A stretch of DNA of 64,000 nucleotides. Source: JBBQWZ01 sp038210135. Lineage in GTDB: Bacteria > Acidobacteriota > Terriglobia > Bryobacterales > Bryobacteraceae. Shown piece after piece: positions 23,889 through 32,402 of the stretch. The stretch's first letter is position 1. Each line of letters starts with the position of its first letter. The notes under the pieces are model-generated. The model had not been told where the DNA came from. It was given only the letters and a program-made list of their open reading frames with translations, and ran no database searches. The DNA lies in NCBI GenBank assembly GCA_038210135.1, contig JBBQWZ010000030.1, positions 18,712-82,711 on the forward strand, in the 5' to 3' direction. A program made the translations under genes and the position numbers.

Positions 23889-25907
23889 CTAGTAATTGAA
23901 CACGAAGTCCACTTTGTTGAAAAGCGACCACAGCAGATTTTCCGCTTCCTGCGATCGATTGGTTTGGAGGTTCGCCAGCGCTTGGCTCATCTCCGTACTC
24001 GAGGGATGGCGCGACAGAACATTCATGAAGAGCGTGTCCACGAGCTGCGCGTCCGGCAAGGAAAGGTTCTTGACAAGCAAGCTCGTCGCCGGGCCGTTCG
24101 ACCGCATTCGCGTCATCACGAAGCTGTCGTTCATCAAGCTCAATCCCTGGGAAATCGACCCATCGGATCGCCGCGGCTGGTCGTCCCGGTTTCCCCGCAG
24201 AAACGCGTCCAGAAACGCGGTAATAGTCCCACCCGGCGTATTCGATGGTTCCGGAAGCTGCATCGCCCAACTTACCGGCCCCCAGGCCGCATTCGTATAG
24301 GTGGGTACCACGTTGCTCGACTGCACGATCGCGTCGTGGATCTCCTCCGCCCACAGGCGCCGCACAAACTTGCGGGCGTACAGGTTCTGCCACTGCGGGT
24401 TCCACGTGCCGTTGTACCTCGACGACAACTGGTACGAGCGAGAGTTCACAATCACTCGCATCAACGCCTTCAGATCGTATTTGCTGTTGATGAAATCCTG
24501 CGCCAGTGCATTCAGGAGCCTCGGATTCGACGGCTGCAGCGTACAAGGGGCGCCCGTAGCGCATCCGCTGGGTGGATTGTCGGGATCGAGCCGCAGCGGA
24601 TCGAACTGGTTCGACGGGTTCACCAAACCGATGCCGAAGAAGTACTCCCACATATAATTCACGGTGGCGCGCGCGAATTGGAAGTCCGCGGTCATAATCC
24701 GGCCAAACGCCGCCCGCTGATCCTCGCCCGGCTTCGGAACCTCGCCCGTAAAGATGTACGCCGGAGCAACGGTCGTCTGCGTACCGACCGGTTGCCGGGG
24801 CGGACGATTTCCGGTCGTCGTATTCAGCGGATAGTCGGTCTTATACCGGACGTTGTCCTCAAGCGACCAATAGTACGGATTGCCGTTCACCGCGCCCGCT
24901 GTCGGCGTGTTCCTGGTTTGGGTGCGCGCCAGGAACGACGCCATGCCCCAGGCCTGCGTGCGCGAAGTTTGCGCGCCCCACAGGCTCAGCGCGTCCAGGT
25001 GGCCTCGACCGTTGTGGCACAACAGGCAATTCAAATGAGAGATGCCCAGGAAGGTGTCAACCGTATTGACCGTCTGCTGATCCCAGACGTCCTGCACCGG
25101 TCCGCCCGTGACCACGCCGCCCACAATGAAATTCAGTTCGCCCTGCGTGTAACTGTTGCTTCCCTGCGCCCCGATCATCTCCCGTGCGAGCTGGTCATAG
25201 GGCTTGTTCGTTTCAAGCGATGTCCGGATGTAGGTATTGAACGCGGTCACGCCTTGGATATAGCGCGGGATCTGCGTATTCCGCGAGTTGTTCTGATATA
25301 GATCGGCGAAGAAGGCAACCCATTTATCGAGCCACTCCGGCTTGGCGATCAATTCGTCCACCAGCTTCGATCGCTTGTCCGACGACGAGTCGCCGACGAA
25401 ACTATTGATCCGGTCCACTGTTGGAATCCTTCCCGTCAGATCCAGCGTGGCCCGGCGGATGAATTCGAAATCGGTGGTCGCCGGCGCGGGCGTCACGCCT
25501 GCGTCCGAAATCGCCTGAAAGATGTATTTGTCGATGGTGTTGCTCGCAGGCGACTGCAGCGACCCGGTGCGGCTGCCGCCCGGAACCGATGGCAAGCCCG
25601 CCGCGGCAGCGGTATCTTCCGGCGCCGCGCTCAAAAGTCGGGCGACCTGCTCCGTCACGTTGCTCAGCCCGAATTGCTCGGCTCCATCCGGGGTTGTATT
25701 GTTGGTCGGATTTCTCGATCCCTTTGGGAGAAAGAACACGCATTCCGGATGCGATACCGTCAGTTGCTGATCGTCGCTCCGCGCGATTCCGAATAGCCCG
25801 CCGGCCAGAACCAGCGCACCGACGCCCGCGGCAAAAAGACCCGCGACTGGACTCTTCCGCCGGACCGGTCCTTGTAACTCATTCCGCGAAACCGTTGTCT
25901 TCTTCAT
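23889..25907 (-). CDS. DUF1549/DUF1553 (PSD1-type) protein with a c-type haem motif
   Basis: A 672-residue exported protein. A basic N-terminus and one membrane segment (GLFAAGVGALVLAGGLFGIA) are followed by DUF1549 (residues about 125-330: IDKYIFQAISDAGVTPAP, FIRRATLDLTGRIPT, VDELIAKPEWLDKWV). The motif CLLCHNGRGHLD near residue 290 has the CxxCH form of a haem site. DUF1553 follows (ARATVNYMWEYFFGIGLVNP, RLLNALAQDFI, ALMRVIVNSRSYQLSSRYN). The protein is shorter than many family members, which carry an extra cytochrome domain. It is the first gene of the operon with DUF1501. The reaction is unknown; the haem site suggests electron transfer at the envelope. Confidence 0.88.
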   Translation of the reverse strand: MKKTTVSRNELQGPVRRKSPVAGLFAAGVGALVLAGGLFGIARSDDQQLTVSHPECVFFLPKGSRNPTNNTTPDGAEQFGLSNVTEQVARLLSAAPEDTAAAAGLPSVPGGSRTGSLQSPASNTIDKYIFQAISDAGVTPAPATTDFEFIRRATLDLTGRIPTVDRINSFVGDSSSDKRSKLVDELIAKPEWLDKWVAFFADLYQNNSRNTQIPRYIQGVTAFNTYIRTSLETNKPYDQLAREMIGAQGSNSYTQGELNFIVGGVVTGGPVQDVWDQQTVNTVDTFLGISHLNCLLCHNGRGHLDALSLWGAQTSRTQAWGMASFLARTQTRNTPTAGAVNGNPYYWSLEDNVRYKTDYPLNTTTGNRPPRQPVGTQTTVAPAYIFTGEVPKPGEDQRAAFGRIMTADFQFARATVNYMWEYFFGIGLVNPSNQFDPLRLDPDNPPSGCATGAPCTLQPSNPRLLNALAQDFINSKYDLKALMRVIVNSRSYQLSSRYNGTWNPQWQNLYARKFVRRLWAEEIHDAIVQSSNVVPTYTNAAWGPVSWAMQLPEPSNTPGGTITAFLDAFLRGNRDDQPRRSDGSISQGLSLMNDSFVMTRMRSNGPATSLLVKNLSLPDAQLVDTLFMNVLSRHPSSTEMSQALANLQTNRSQEAENLLWSLFNKVDFVFNY

Positions 25908-26221
25908 CGGAAACCTCGTCGCTATCAGGCGTCTAATTCTATCGACCTAAACACCCGTCTTCGTCAGTGGTTGCGGATTGCGCCAAAAACGAATAAATGA
26001 AATCCCGTTCATGCGCTCCCCGACAACCAAGTATGGCAGCCGGGGCGTTTCCCGGACGAGCCGTTACCCGGCGGTTATTCCCCCAAAAATGACACTGCCA
26101 TAATGATTTTGAAAGAGAGGAACCGCTCCCTCTCGGGTTTAGACCAGGAAGGGGGTGCCGTCCATTGCGGAGAAGACAATGCGGCGATAGACTCTCTTGC
26201 CGCCGTTTACGGACCTTATAT
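25908..26221. promoter_or_regulatory. Divergent promoter region with a possibly structured leader
   Basis: 314 bases separate the DUF1549 gene and the TIGR03437 protein gene, which are divergent. The part nearest the latter (about 26112-26215) contains GAGAGG...CCTCTC and GCGGC...GCCGC inverted repeats, with GTCC and GGAC enclosing the second. These could fold as a multi-hairpin leader. It matches no riboswitch consensus that I can recall. CATAAT (26098-26103) is a possible -10 element. Confidence 0.35.
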
Positions 26222-28069
26222 ATGATCACGAAACCTCTAAAAATCGTCGCCGGATTTTGCCTGGGACTGTTGTGGACCGTGTCGCTTGCAATGGCGCAGG
26301 TGTCCGGCAACGCGTCTCTTTCCGGCCGGTACTTTTTCCGTCAGGTTCTCTTCGCCACCGACGCTGCTGGAACTGTTACCGACACACGCAGCGCCACTGG
26401 AACTCTGACCTTTGATGCGAACGGCGGGTTTACCATCACCGGTCAGCAACTCCTCGGAGCCGCGGTCCCCGCTGTCTTGTCCGGCAACGGAACCTACCTC
26501 GTGAAGCCCGGCGGATTCATGACCATGTCCAACCCGCTTCGCTCCGGAGCCACCATGACCGCGCGCCTTGGTGTCGGCGCCGTTACCGCCTCGACCACCG
26601 AGAATGGAACCGTCTTTGACGTCTTGATCGCCGTGCAGGCCCCGCCCGCGCCTGTCAACGCTTCCCTGCTGTCAGGGACTTACTATCTGTCGACTCTCGA
26701 GTTCGACAAGGGCCTGCTCTCGAATGTCCGGAACACATTTTCACCTCTTGTTGCCAACGGCAGCGGCAGTTTCGGAAATCCCAACATCACCGGCCAAGCC
26801 GCCAATCTCAGCGGCCGGCTGACCATGCAGCCCGTTACCGCCGCGAGTTACTCGATTAACGCCGACGGCCAGGGCACCGTGAACTTCCCCGGCTCGGCCT
26901 CCGATCCGTCTACCTTGCTGCTGACGGGCGTGAAAGCGATCGCCGTCGCTCCCGACGGGAGTTACTTTGTCGGAGGATCCGTACAGGCGAACGGTCACGG
27001 GCTACTGGTCGGCGTCAAGGCATCTCCTTCCGGCGGAAGCAACTCCTCGTGGAACGGTTTCTTCTTCGGAACAGGAATGCGCGTGGACAGCGGAAAGCTG
27101 TCCGCCTTCTCCGGAACCGCCTTTTCCACCGGCAGCGGGAACGCCACGTGGGCGCGCCGGCTTCGTCAACTGGACGCCGCACTCGACGTCGCGGTGCTCC
27201 ATCCCTATGGCTTGGTCGCGGATGGCTCAGGCACCGCGCTCGGGAACCGGATCGCGATTGCATCCACAGGAAACACATTTGCTGGAAGCGGGGTGCAGAT
27301 TTCGGACGCTCCCGGCTATGAACTCTTTTTTGGCGTGCGGATTCCGGCGCAAAGCGGCGCGGGAGTCTTCATCAATCCGCAAGGCGCGCTCAATGCCGCC
27401 AGTTTTGCGCCGCCCGGCTATCCGGTGGCTCCCGGCAGTTTCGTATCCCTGTTTGGCACTGGATTCGGCGCCACCACCGGCACCTCGGGGATCCCCTATC
27501 AGAAGATCGTCGCTGGGGTGTCGCTTACGGTGAACGGAATTCCCGCGGCGATCTATCAGGTGCTCAACGGACGCGTAGATTTCTTTATTCCGTACGGCGC
27601 GACCGGATCCGTGGCAACGGTCGTCATGACCTCGAACGGAACGAAATCGAACTCCATCGACCTACCGCTCGCCGCTTCGGCGCCCGGCGTCTTCAGCTTG
27701 CTGCAAAACGGCCTGGGACCAGGCGCCATCCTGCACGCCGACTTCACTATTGTCACCGCGCAAAATCCGGCGAAGGTCGGTGAAGTGGTCCAGGTGTTTC
27801 TAGTGGGGCTCGGTGCCACCAATCCGGCCGTTGGCGACGGAATTGCGCCGCCGAATACGCCCCCGCTCGCTGCCGTTCCCGCCCCGCTTCAGGTCTTCGT
27901 GGGCGGCGTCGCCGTGACGAACGTGCTCTACCAGGGACTCGCTCCCGGCTTGCCCGGGTTGTATCAACTCAATATCCAGATCCCAGTAGGCGTGGCCAGC
28001 GGACAGGTACCTCTCGCGCTGTTGACCGGTCAAGCCTTCACGGACATGGTCGACATCATGGTGCAATAG
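26222..28069 (+). CDS. Secreted protein with a Solibacter-type C-terminal domain (TIGR03437)
   Basis: A 615-residue exported protein. The signal peptide is MITKPLKIVAGFCLGLLWTV with cleavage near SLAMAQ. The N-terminal 370 residues are a beta-rich repeat region that occurs twice (SLSGRYFFRQVLFATDA and SLLSGTYYLSTLEFDKG). The C-terminal 240 residues are the TIGR03437 domain: GALNAASFAPPGYPVAPGSF, VSLFGTGFGATTGTS, YQVLNGRVDFFIPYGATG, LYQGLAPGLPGLYQLNIQIP. ATG 26222 was chosen over an upstream in-frame codon at 26165 because the signal peptide starts there. It is divergent from the DUF1549/DUF1501 operon. The domain is thought to serve at the cell surface; no enzymatic residues are visible. Confidence 0.85.
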   Translation: MITKPLKIVAGFCLGLLWTVSLAMAQVSGNASLSGRYFFRQVLFATDAAGTVTDTRSATGTLTFDANGGFTITGQQLLGAAVPAVLSGNGTYLVKPGGFMTMSNPLRSGATMTARLGVGAVTASTTENGTVFDVLIAVQAPPAPVNASLLSGTYYLSTLEFDKGLLSNVRNTFSPLVANGSGSFGNPNITGQAANLSGRLTMQPVTAASYSINADGQGTVNFPGSASDPSTLLLTGVKAIAVAPDGSYFVGGSVQANGHGLLVGVKASPSGGSNSSWNGFFFGTGMRVDSGKLSAFSGTAFSTGSGNATWARRLRQLDAALDVAVLHPYGLVADGSGTALGNRIAIASTGNTFAGSGVQISDAPGYELFFGVRIPAQSGAGVFINPQGALNAASFAPPGYPVAPGSFVSLFGTGFGATTGTSGIPYQKIVAGVSLTVNGIPAAIYQVLNGRVDFFIPYGATGSVATVVMTSNGTKSNSIDLPLAASAPGVFSLLQNGLGPGAILHADFTIVTAQNPAKVGEVVQVFLVGLGATNPAVGDGIAPPNTPPLAAVPAPLQVFVGGVAVTNVLYQGLAPGLPGLYQLNIQIPVGVASGQVPLALLTGQAFTDMVDIMVQ

Positions 28070-28206
28070 CCCTTCGTTCCCGATGCCCTGCAAGAGAATG
28101 AGGTTCCCAGCGATATCCAACCCTGGACGCCGCTGAGTGGGCACCTTCCGTGCTGCGACGAAAGCTGCTTTCCGCTGTTCGTGGCTCCTGTTAGTGTCCA
28201 GGATTT

Positions 28207-28854
28207 CTAGGGCATCCGCCGGCTTACCTCGACCGCCTCGCCGGTTTCGATGGTGCCTTCTCGAACTACCTCGCAATTCAATGCCAGCTTGCCCGCGAAG
28301 CGCTTTACGATGTCGCGGAGCACTGCTGGATCCTGGTCCAACGAATCCGGGTCAAAGGTGGTCATGATGCACCGGCCCCGCAAATCGTGGATGCCGATGA
28401 TCACTTGGCCGATCGTGATTCGACCGCCCTCCCAGCCGCGTTCGGCGAGGCCTTCCACTCCGCCGATGACCAGGTTGGGCCGAAGGCGCCGCCCGTCGCG
28501 CCCGAAGGCGGCAATCGCTCCGTCGGTGGCGACAAGAAGCGGGAGAATATCGAAGCGCTCTTCGATCGTGCCGCGATGGAGCGTGGCTTTCGGCCCGACG
28601 ATCGCGCGAACCGCCTCCAGCGTTTCCGCGCTGGCCCACGGCTTTCCATCGACCAGCGGCTCTCCGTCCGACCCCATCGTGCCGTGAAGCCCTAGCAGAT
28701 CCGGGTAGGTCCGCGACGTCGCCACCCGGCCCCGCGCGTCGTGGATCTGCACCACGCGATCGCCTTCGATACCATCGGCGGTTACGCGAGCAGACTCGAG
28801 CCGCTCGCCCGCCATCGATTTCACCGGATACCGCCAGATCGCCGCCACTTGCAT
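28207..28854 (-). CDS. MOSC domain protein
   Basis: A 215-residue protein with an N-terminal MOSC-like beta-barrel (VAAIWRYPVKSMAGERLESA) and a MOSC core whose conserved cysteine lies in DLRGRCIMTTFDPDS near residue 162. MOSC domains bind pyranopterin molybdenum cofactor or transfer sulfur to it and act in detoxification of N-hydroxylated compounds or cofactor handling. The gene is convergent with the TIGR03437 protein gene and stands apart from molybdenum genes, so its substrate is open. The start is ATG 28854. Confidence 0.88.
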   Translation of the reverse strand: MQVAAIWRYPVKSMAGERLESARVTADGIEGDRVVQIHDARGRVATSRTYPDLLGLHGTMGSDGEPLVDGKPWASAETLEAVRAIVGPKATLHRGTIEERFDILPLLVATDGAIAAFGRDGRRLRPNLVIGGVEGLAERGWEGGRITIGQVIIGIHDLRGRCIMTTFDPDSLDQDPAVLRDIVKRFAGKLALNCEVVREGTIETGEAVEVSRRMP

Positions 28855-28938
28855 CGTCTTTGGCTCCTTTTTGGCTTCGTTTTCGATCGTATCGGAACGG
28901 ACCCATGCGACGCGACGGCCTGGGTCTGGGCGGTCACT

Positions 28939-29718
28939 TTAGTTTTTGAAGCGTTCGAGCAACTGGAGCAGGAACCAGACTACGGGCACGGCGAAGAGGC
29001 TGGAATCGACGCGGTCGAGCCAGCCTCCGTGTCCGGGAAGCAGGGTTCCACTGTCTTTGAGACCGGCTCCGCGCTTCATGGCGGATTCGCAAAGATCGCC
29101 GGTTTGGCCGGCTACGTTGCCTATGGCGGCGATGAGGATCACCCAGTAGAGCGGCGTCGCGGGCAGTAGGTAGGTGCCGTAGACGGCGCCGAAAATCATG
29201 GTCGCGATGGTGGATGCGATGGCGCCTTCCCACGACTTACCGGGACTTACGCGGGGCGCGAGCTTGTGCTTGCCGAACGCCTTTCCGGCGTACATGGCGG
29301 CGATATCACCAGCCCAATTCAAGGCGAGCGCGAAGAGCAGCCACCACTTTCCACTGACGGCGCGCATGTCGGCGGCGGCGCGCCAGGCTCCAAAAATATA
29401 GAAGATACCGAGCGCGAAGGCGCCTGCCTGGAGCAGTGCGTTCCGCATATTGGTCGCGCGGAGTGCGACGGCTAACGCGATCAAGGCGACGATGGCGGGC
29501 GTGACTTCGCGGCCGGGAAGCAGCAGGACGCTCAGGCCCAGAAGGTAGGCGAGCGGTCCGGGGCGATCGATTCCGTGGGCGGCGACGATGCCTTCGTATT
29601 CATAAAAACAGAGGACGGCTACTGCGCTGAGCACGACTAAGAACAGAGCTTCCGATTCGCCCAGCACCGCGTAGGAGACGACCGGAATCAGGACGAGCGC
29701 GGTGAGGATTCGCTTCAT
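28939..29718 (-). CDS. cdsA: Phosphatidate cytidylyltransferase
   Basis: A 259-residue integral membrane enzyme that makes CDP-diacylglycerol from phosphatidate and CTP, the branch point of phospholipid synthesis. Six to eight membrane helices are visible. The C-terminal CDS signature is complete: SAMKRGAGLKDSGTLLPGHG followed by GWLDRVDS. The earlier motif KLAPRVSPGKSWEGAIA also belongs to the family. Its ATG overlaps the end of uppS by four bases, so the two are coupled; this uppS-cdsA order is widespread in bacteria. Confidence 0.96.
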   Translation of the reverse strand: MKRILTALVLIPVVSYAVLGESEALFLVVLSAVAVLCFYEYEGIVAAHGIDRPGPLAYLLGLSVLLLPGREVTPAIVALIALAVALRATNMRNALLQAGAFALGIFYIFGAWRAAADMRAVSGKWWLLFALALNWAGDIAAMYAGKAFGKHKLAPRVSPGKSWEGAIASTIATMIFGAVYGTYLLPATPLYWVILIAAIGNVAGQTGDLCESAMKRGAGLKDSGTLLPGHGGWLDRVDSSLFAVPVVWFLLQLLERFKN

Positions 29719-30548
29719 CGCGGAACGCCGAGAGCCTCTGCGAGTGGAGTTTCGGCGGGTTCGAGCGAGGCCGGCGTGCCCAGGCCGCCGAAGCGCCGAT
29801 CGCGCTTTTGGTAATCGATGACGGCTCGGAGGAGTTCGGCGCGGTCGAAATCAGGCCACAGGGTTTCGGTGACGTAGAGCTCGGCGTAGGCGATTTGCCA
29901 GAGCAGGAAATTGCTGATCCGCATTTCTCCGGAGGTGCGAATCAGGAGGTCGGGATCGGGGAGCCCGGCGGTGTAGAGGTGCGACGAAATCGCGGCCTCG
30001 GTGACTTCCAACTTGTCGAGGCGATTTTCGTAGCGGGCTTCTTCGATGAGGCCGCGGACGGCGTCGACGATTTCGGCGCGGCCGCCGTAGTTGAGGGCGA
30101 GATTCAGTTGGAGGCCTGTGTTGGTGGCGGTTTCAGCGCAGGTGGCTTCGAGGTCGCGGCGGATTTGCGGACTGAGGTCGTCCATGCGGCCGAGGGTCGA
30201 GAGGCGGACTCCATTGCGCATCATGGTTGGCAGTTCGTTGCGCAGATAGATGCGGAGCAAGCGCCAGAGCGTGTCCACTTCGGCGCGCGGGCGCTTCCAG
30301 TTTTCGACTGAAAAGGCGTAGAGTGTGAGGGCGTGGATGCCCATCTGGGCGCAGGTTTCGACGGCGGTCCGGACGCTCGAAATGCCGGCTTTGTGGCCTG
30401 CGACGCGAGGAAGATGACGGCGGCGGGCCCAGCGTCCGTTGCCATCCATGATGATTGCGATGTGCGCGGGCAGGCGATCCGGGTCGATCTGCCCGGCGAG
30501 CAGCCACTCTGGACTGCTGGGTTTCATGACGTCGAAAAGCGCCTGCAT
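29715..30548 (-). CDS. uppS: Isoprenyl transferase (undecaprenyl diphosphate synthase)
   Basis: A 277-residue cis-prenyltransferase making the undecaprenyl carrier for peptidoglycan and polysaccharides. The catalytic Asp35 is in IIMDGNGRWARRRHLPRVAG. Further family blocks are LTLYAFSVENWKRP, NLALNYGGRAEIVDA and DLLIRTSGEMRISNFLLWQI followed by AYAELYVTETLWPDF. The C-terminus is somewhat longer than in E. coli. It is the first gene of the uppS-cdsA unit and is separated from the prepilin peptidase gene upstream by a repeat B element. Confidence 0.96.
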   Translation of the reverse strand: MQALFDVMKPSSPEWLLAGQIDPDRLPAHIAIIMDGNGRWARRRHLPRVAGHKAGISSVRTAVETCAQMGIHALTLYAFSVENWKRPRAEVDTLWRLLRIYLRNELPTMMRNGVRLSTLGRMDDLSPQIRRDLEATCAETATNTGLQLNLALNYGGRAEIVDAVRGLIEEARYENRLDKLEVTEAAISSHLYTAGLPDPDLLIRTSGEMRISNFLLWQIAYAELYVTETLWPDFDRAELLRAVIDYQKRDRRFGGLGTPASLEPAETPLAEALGVPR

Positions 30549-30619
30549 GCGATCACTGGCTATGGTAACAGGCGGGTGGAGTGGAGGGTCCGCTCACTTC
30601 GTTCGCGGTTGAGCGGTGT

Positions 30620-30648
30620 GGTCCCGTCGCTTACGCTCCGGGTTCAAG
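30620..30648. repeat. Dispersed intergenic repeat B, copy 1
   Basis: GGTCCCGTCGCTTACGCTCC then GGGTTCAAG. Related copies lie at 36251, 36327 and 50416. This copy fills most of the 110-base gap between the prepilin peptidase and uppS genes. The ending resembles a tRNA T-arm but no cloverleaf can be built around it. Confidence 0.7.
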
Positions 30649-30658
30649 GGGGCGGCGG

Positions 30659-31501
30659 CTAAGCGCCTAGTCGGGTGTACCAGGTTAGGATAATTTCGCC
30701 GAAGACGGCTACGGCCAGGGCGGCGGTTCCGAGGAAGGCTCCGAAGGGGAGCTCGTAGGTGGAGGCGTTTTTACCGGTGAACAGGATGTAGATGAGGCCG
30801 CCGAGCGCGCCGAGAAGCGAGGCGATCATCAGGGTGAGCAGTGCGCCCTGTAATCCCAAAAACGCGCCGATCATGCCGACCATTTTCACGTCGCCGAGTC
30901 CTAAGCCTTCGCGCTGGCGGAGGCGGAAATAGAGGGCTCCGACGAGCCAGATGGCTCCGCTGGCCAGTCCGGCGGAAATAGCGGATTCGAGTAGCGAGCC
31001 GTAGCGGAGGTCGGTGCCGGCGGGCAGGAGTAGATAGCCGAGTCCGAAGCTGAGCGGGACGAACCAGGCGAATGCGAGTCCGGCGACGAGACCGCCTAGC
31101 GTGAATTCGTCGGGCAGGATTCGCTCTTCGACGTCGGAGCCGATGAGCGTTACTTGAATGGCGAGGAAAACGCAGAATTTCAGCGCGGAGGGCGTCAAGC
31201 CGAAAGTGGCGACGATGGCGGCGAAGCCGGCGGCGGTTGCGAGTTCGACCAGGGGATAGCGAATCGGAATGCGTTCCTTGCAGGCGCGGCATCGCCCGGA
31301 AAGAATGACGTAGCTCAGCACCGGAATGTTGTCGTACCACGCGATCGTCTTTTCGCAGTACGGGCAGAAAGAGCGCGGTGCAACGACGCTGAGATCGCGC
31401 GGCAGCCGGTAAATGCAGACGTTCAGAAAGCTGCCCAGCAGGAGACCGGCGGCGAACGCGAGCCAAACCATGAGCCACGGATGCTCGACCATCAGCATCA
31501 T
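30659..31501 (-). CDS. pilD: Prepilin peptidase (type IV leader peptidase, A24 family)
   Basis: A 280-residue membrane aspartyl protease that cleaves and N-methylates type IV prepilins or pseudopilins. The N-terminal cysteine pairs are intact (CPYC at residues 46-49, CRAC at 71-74). The two catalytic aspartates are Asp123 in IGSDVEERILPDEF and the aspartate of GLGLGDVKMVG near residue 199. Eight or so membrane helices are visible. No pilin gene is in the window. The start overlaps the end of the preceding glycosyltransferase gene by four bases (ATGA), so both are read from one transcript. Confidence 0.94.
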   Translation of the reverse strand: MMLMVEHPWLMVWLAFAAGLLLGSFLNVCIYRLPRDLSVVAPRSFCPYCEKTIAWYDNIPVLSYVILSGRCRACKERIPIRYPLVELATAAGFAAIVATFGLTPSALKFCVFLAIQVTLIGSDVEERILPDEFTLGGLVAGLAFAWFVPLSFGLGYLLLPAGTDLRYGSLLESAISAGLASGAIWLVGALYFRLRQREGLGLGDVKMVGMIGAFLGLQGALLTLMIASLLGALGGLIYILFTGKNASTYELPFGAFLGTAALAVAVFGEIILTWYTRLGA

Positions 31502-32400
31502 GCCAGCACCTTCGTGTACACGGCGAGAGTGGCTTCGGCCATGGTCTGGACGGAATAATGCGCGACGGCATCGGCGCGTCCGGCAGCAGACATCCGGGCT
31601 GCCAAGTCTCGGTCTTCGAGAAGTCGGCGGATCGCCGAGGAGACCTGTTCGATATCGTTGCCGGTCAGCAAACCTGTCATTCCGTGTTGTACGATTTCGG
31701 GCAACCCGCCCACCCGGCTCGCAATCACAGGCACTCCGTGCGCCATTGCCAGCAACGCGGCTGAGCCGAGTCCTTCGGATTCCGTGAGATAGACGAAGAG
31801 GCTAGCCGTAGGAAAATCATCCCACAGAGCGCGCGAGGAATGCATTTCGAAGCCTGTGCTAATAGAAATAGCCGACAGTAATGATCCGCCTTTTTTTGGG
31901 TCATGGCTTGAAATGCACACGATTTTCCTGGGATCGCGCTGCGAATAAGAAATGATATCGGCGGGAATCGGAACGCCATCGTAGACGACATCAATTTCGG
32001 AAGGCGGAATTCCCGCAGCTTCGAGGATGCCGCCGACGAAGGCGGAGACGGCGACATACCGGCTGGCGCGCCCGTATTTCCATTTCGATGCCGCTGAAGT
32101 TTTTGGGCGGAAGGCCACGCGCCGGGCGACCACGATGGGCGAGCCGGAGGCGATGGCGGCGAGCGTGTGGGAAGACGCATCGTGCACGTGAGTGAGATCC
32201 ACGCGGCGGCTTTCGCGCGCGATCGCGAGGGCTCCTACTGGTTCGGCGTCGAGGCCCGTGGCGCGGGCGGCTTCGAGCAGCGGTCCGGCGGCCAGGAGTT
32301 TGACGTCGTGTCCGAGGCGGGCGAGTTCGATAGCGAGATACAGCGCCTGCCACTGACCGCCGCGCATTTCCTTGCCGGAATCGACGTGCAGAAGGCGCAA
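31498..32400 (-). CDS. Family 4-type glycosyltransferase
   Basis: About 300 residues with a GT-B fold. The N-terminal part has MRGGQWQALYLAIELARLGH with the glycine-rich donor loop and then VDLTHVHDASSHTLAAIA. The C-terminal Rossmann half has the GT4 signature ESEGLGSAALLAMAHGVPVI and GLPEIVQHGMTGLL, including the conserved Ex7E glutamate region. TTG 32400 was chosen because GGGAGG lies nine bases upstream and the open frame beyond runs over the next gene in the wrong frame. It is sandwiched between the GT2 gene and the prepilin peptidase gene in a tightly packed envelope operon. A role in lipopolysaccharide or exopolysaccharide assembly is inferred; the sugar is unknown. Confidence 0.9.
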   Translation of the reverse strand: MRLLHVDSGKEMRGGQWQALYLAIELARLGHDVKLLAAGPLLEAARATGLDAEPVGALAIARESRRVDLTHVHDASSHTLAAIASGSPIVVARRVAFRPKTSAASKWKYGRASRYVAVSAFVGGILEAAGIPPSEIDVVYDGVPIPADIISYSQRDPRKIVCISSHDPKKGGSLLSAISISTGFEMHSSRALWDDFPTASLFVYLTESEGLGSAALLAMAHGVPVIASRVGGLPEIVQHGMTGLLTGNDIEQVSSAIRRLLEDRDLAARMSAAGRADAVAHYSVQTMAEATLAVYTKVLA

Positions 32401-32402
32401 CC

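Noticed and set aside
23866..24651. Upstream 260-codon extension of the DUF1501 frame
   Set aside because: It overlaps the DUF1549/DUF1553 gene in another frame, has no DUF1501 similarity, and the Tat-type N-terminus begins only at 23865.
23964..25301. Plus-strand open frame of 445 codons
   Set aside because: Antisense to the DUF1549/DUF1553 gene, extremely arginine-rich, no recognisable domain.
30620..30648. tRNA-like T-arm in repeat B (GGGTTCAAG)
   Set aside because: No acceptor, D or anticodon stems can be built around any of the four copies.
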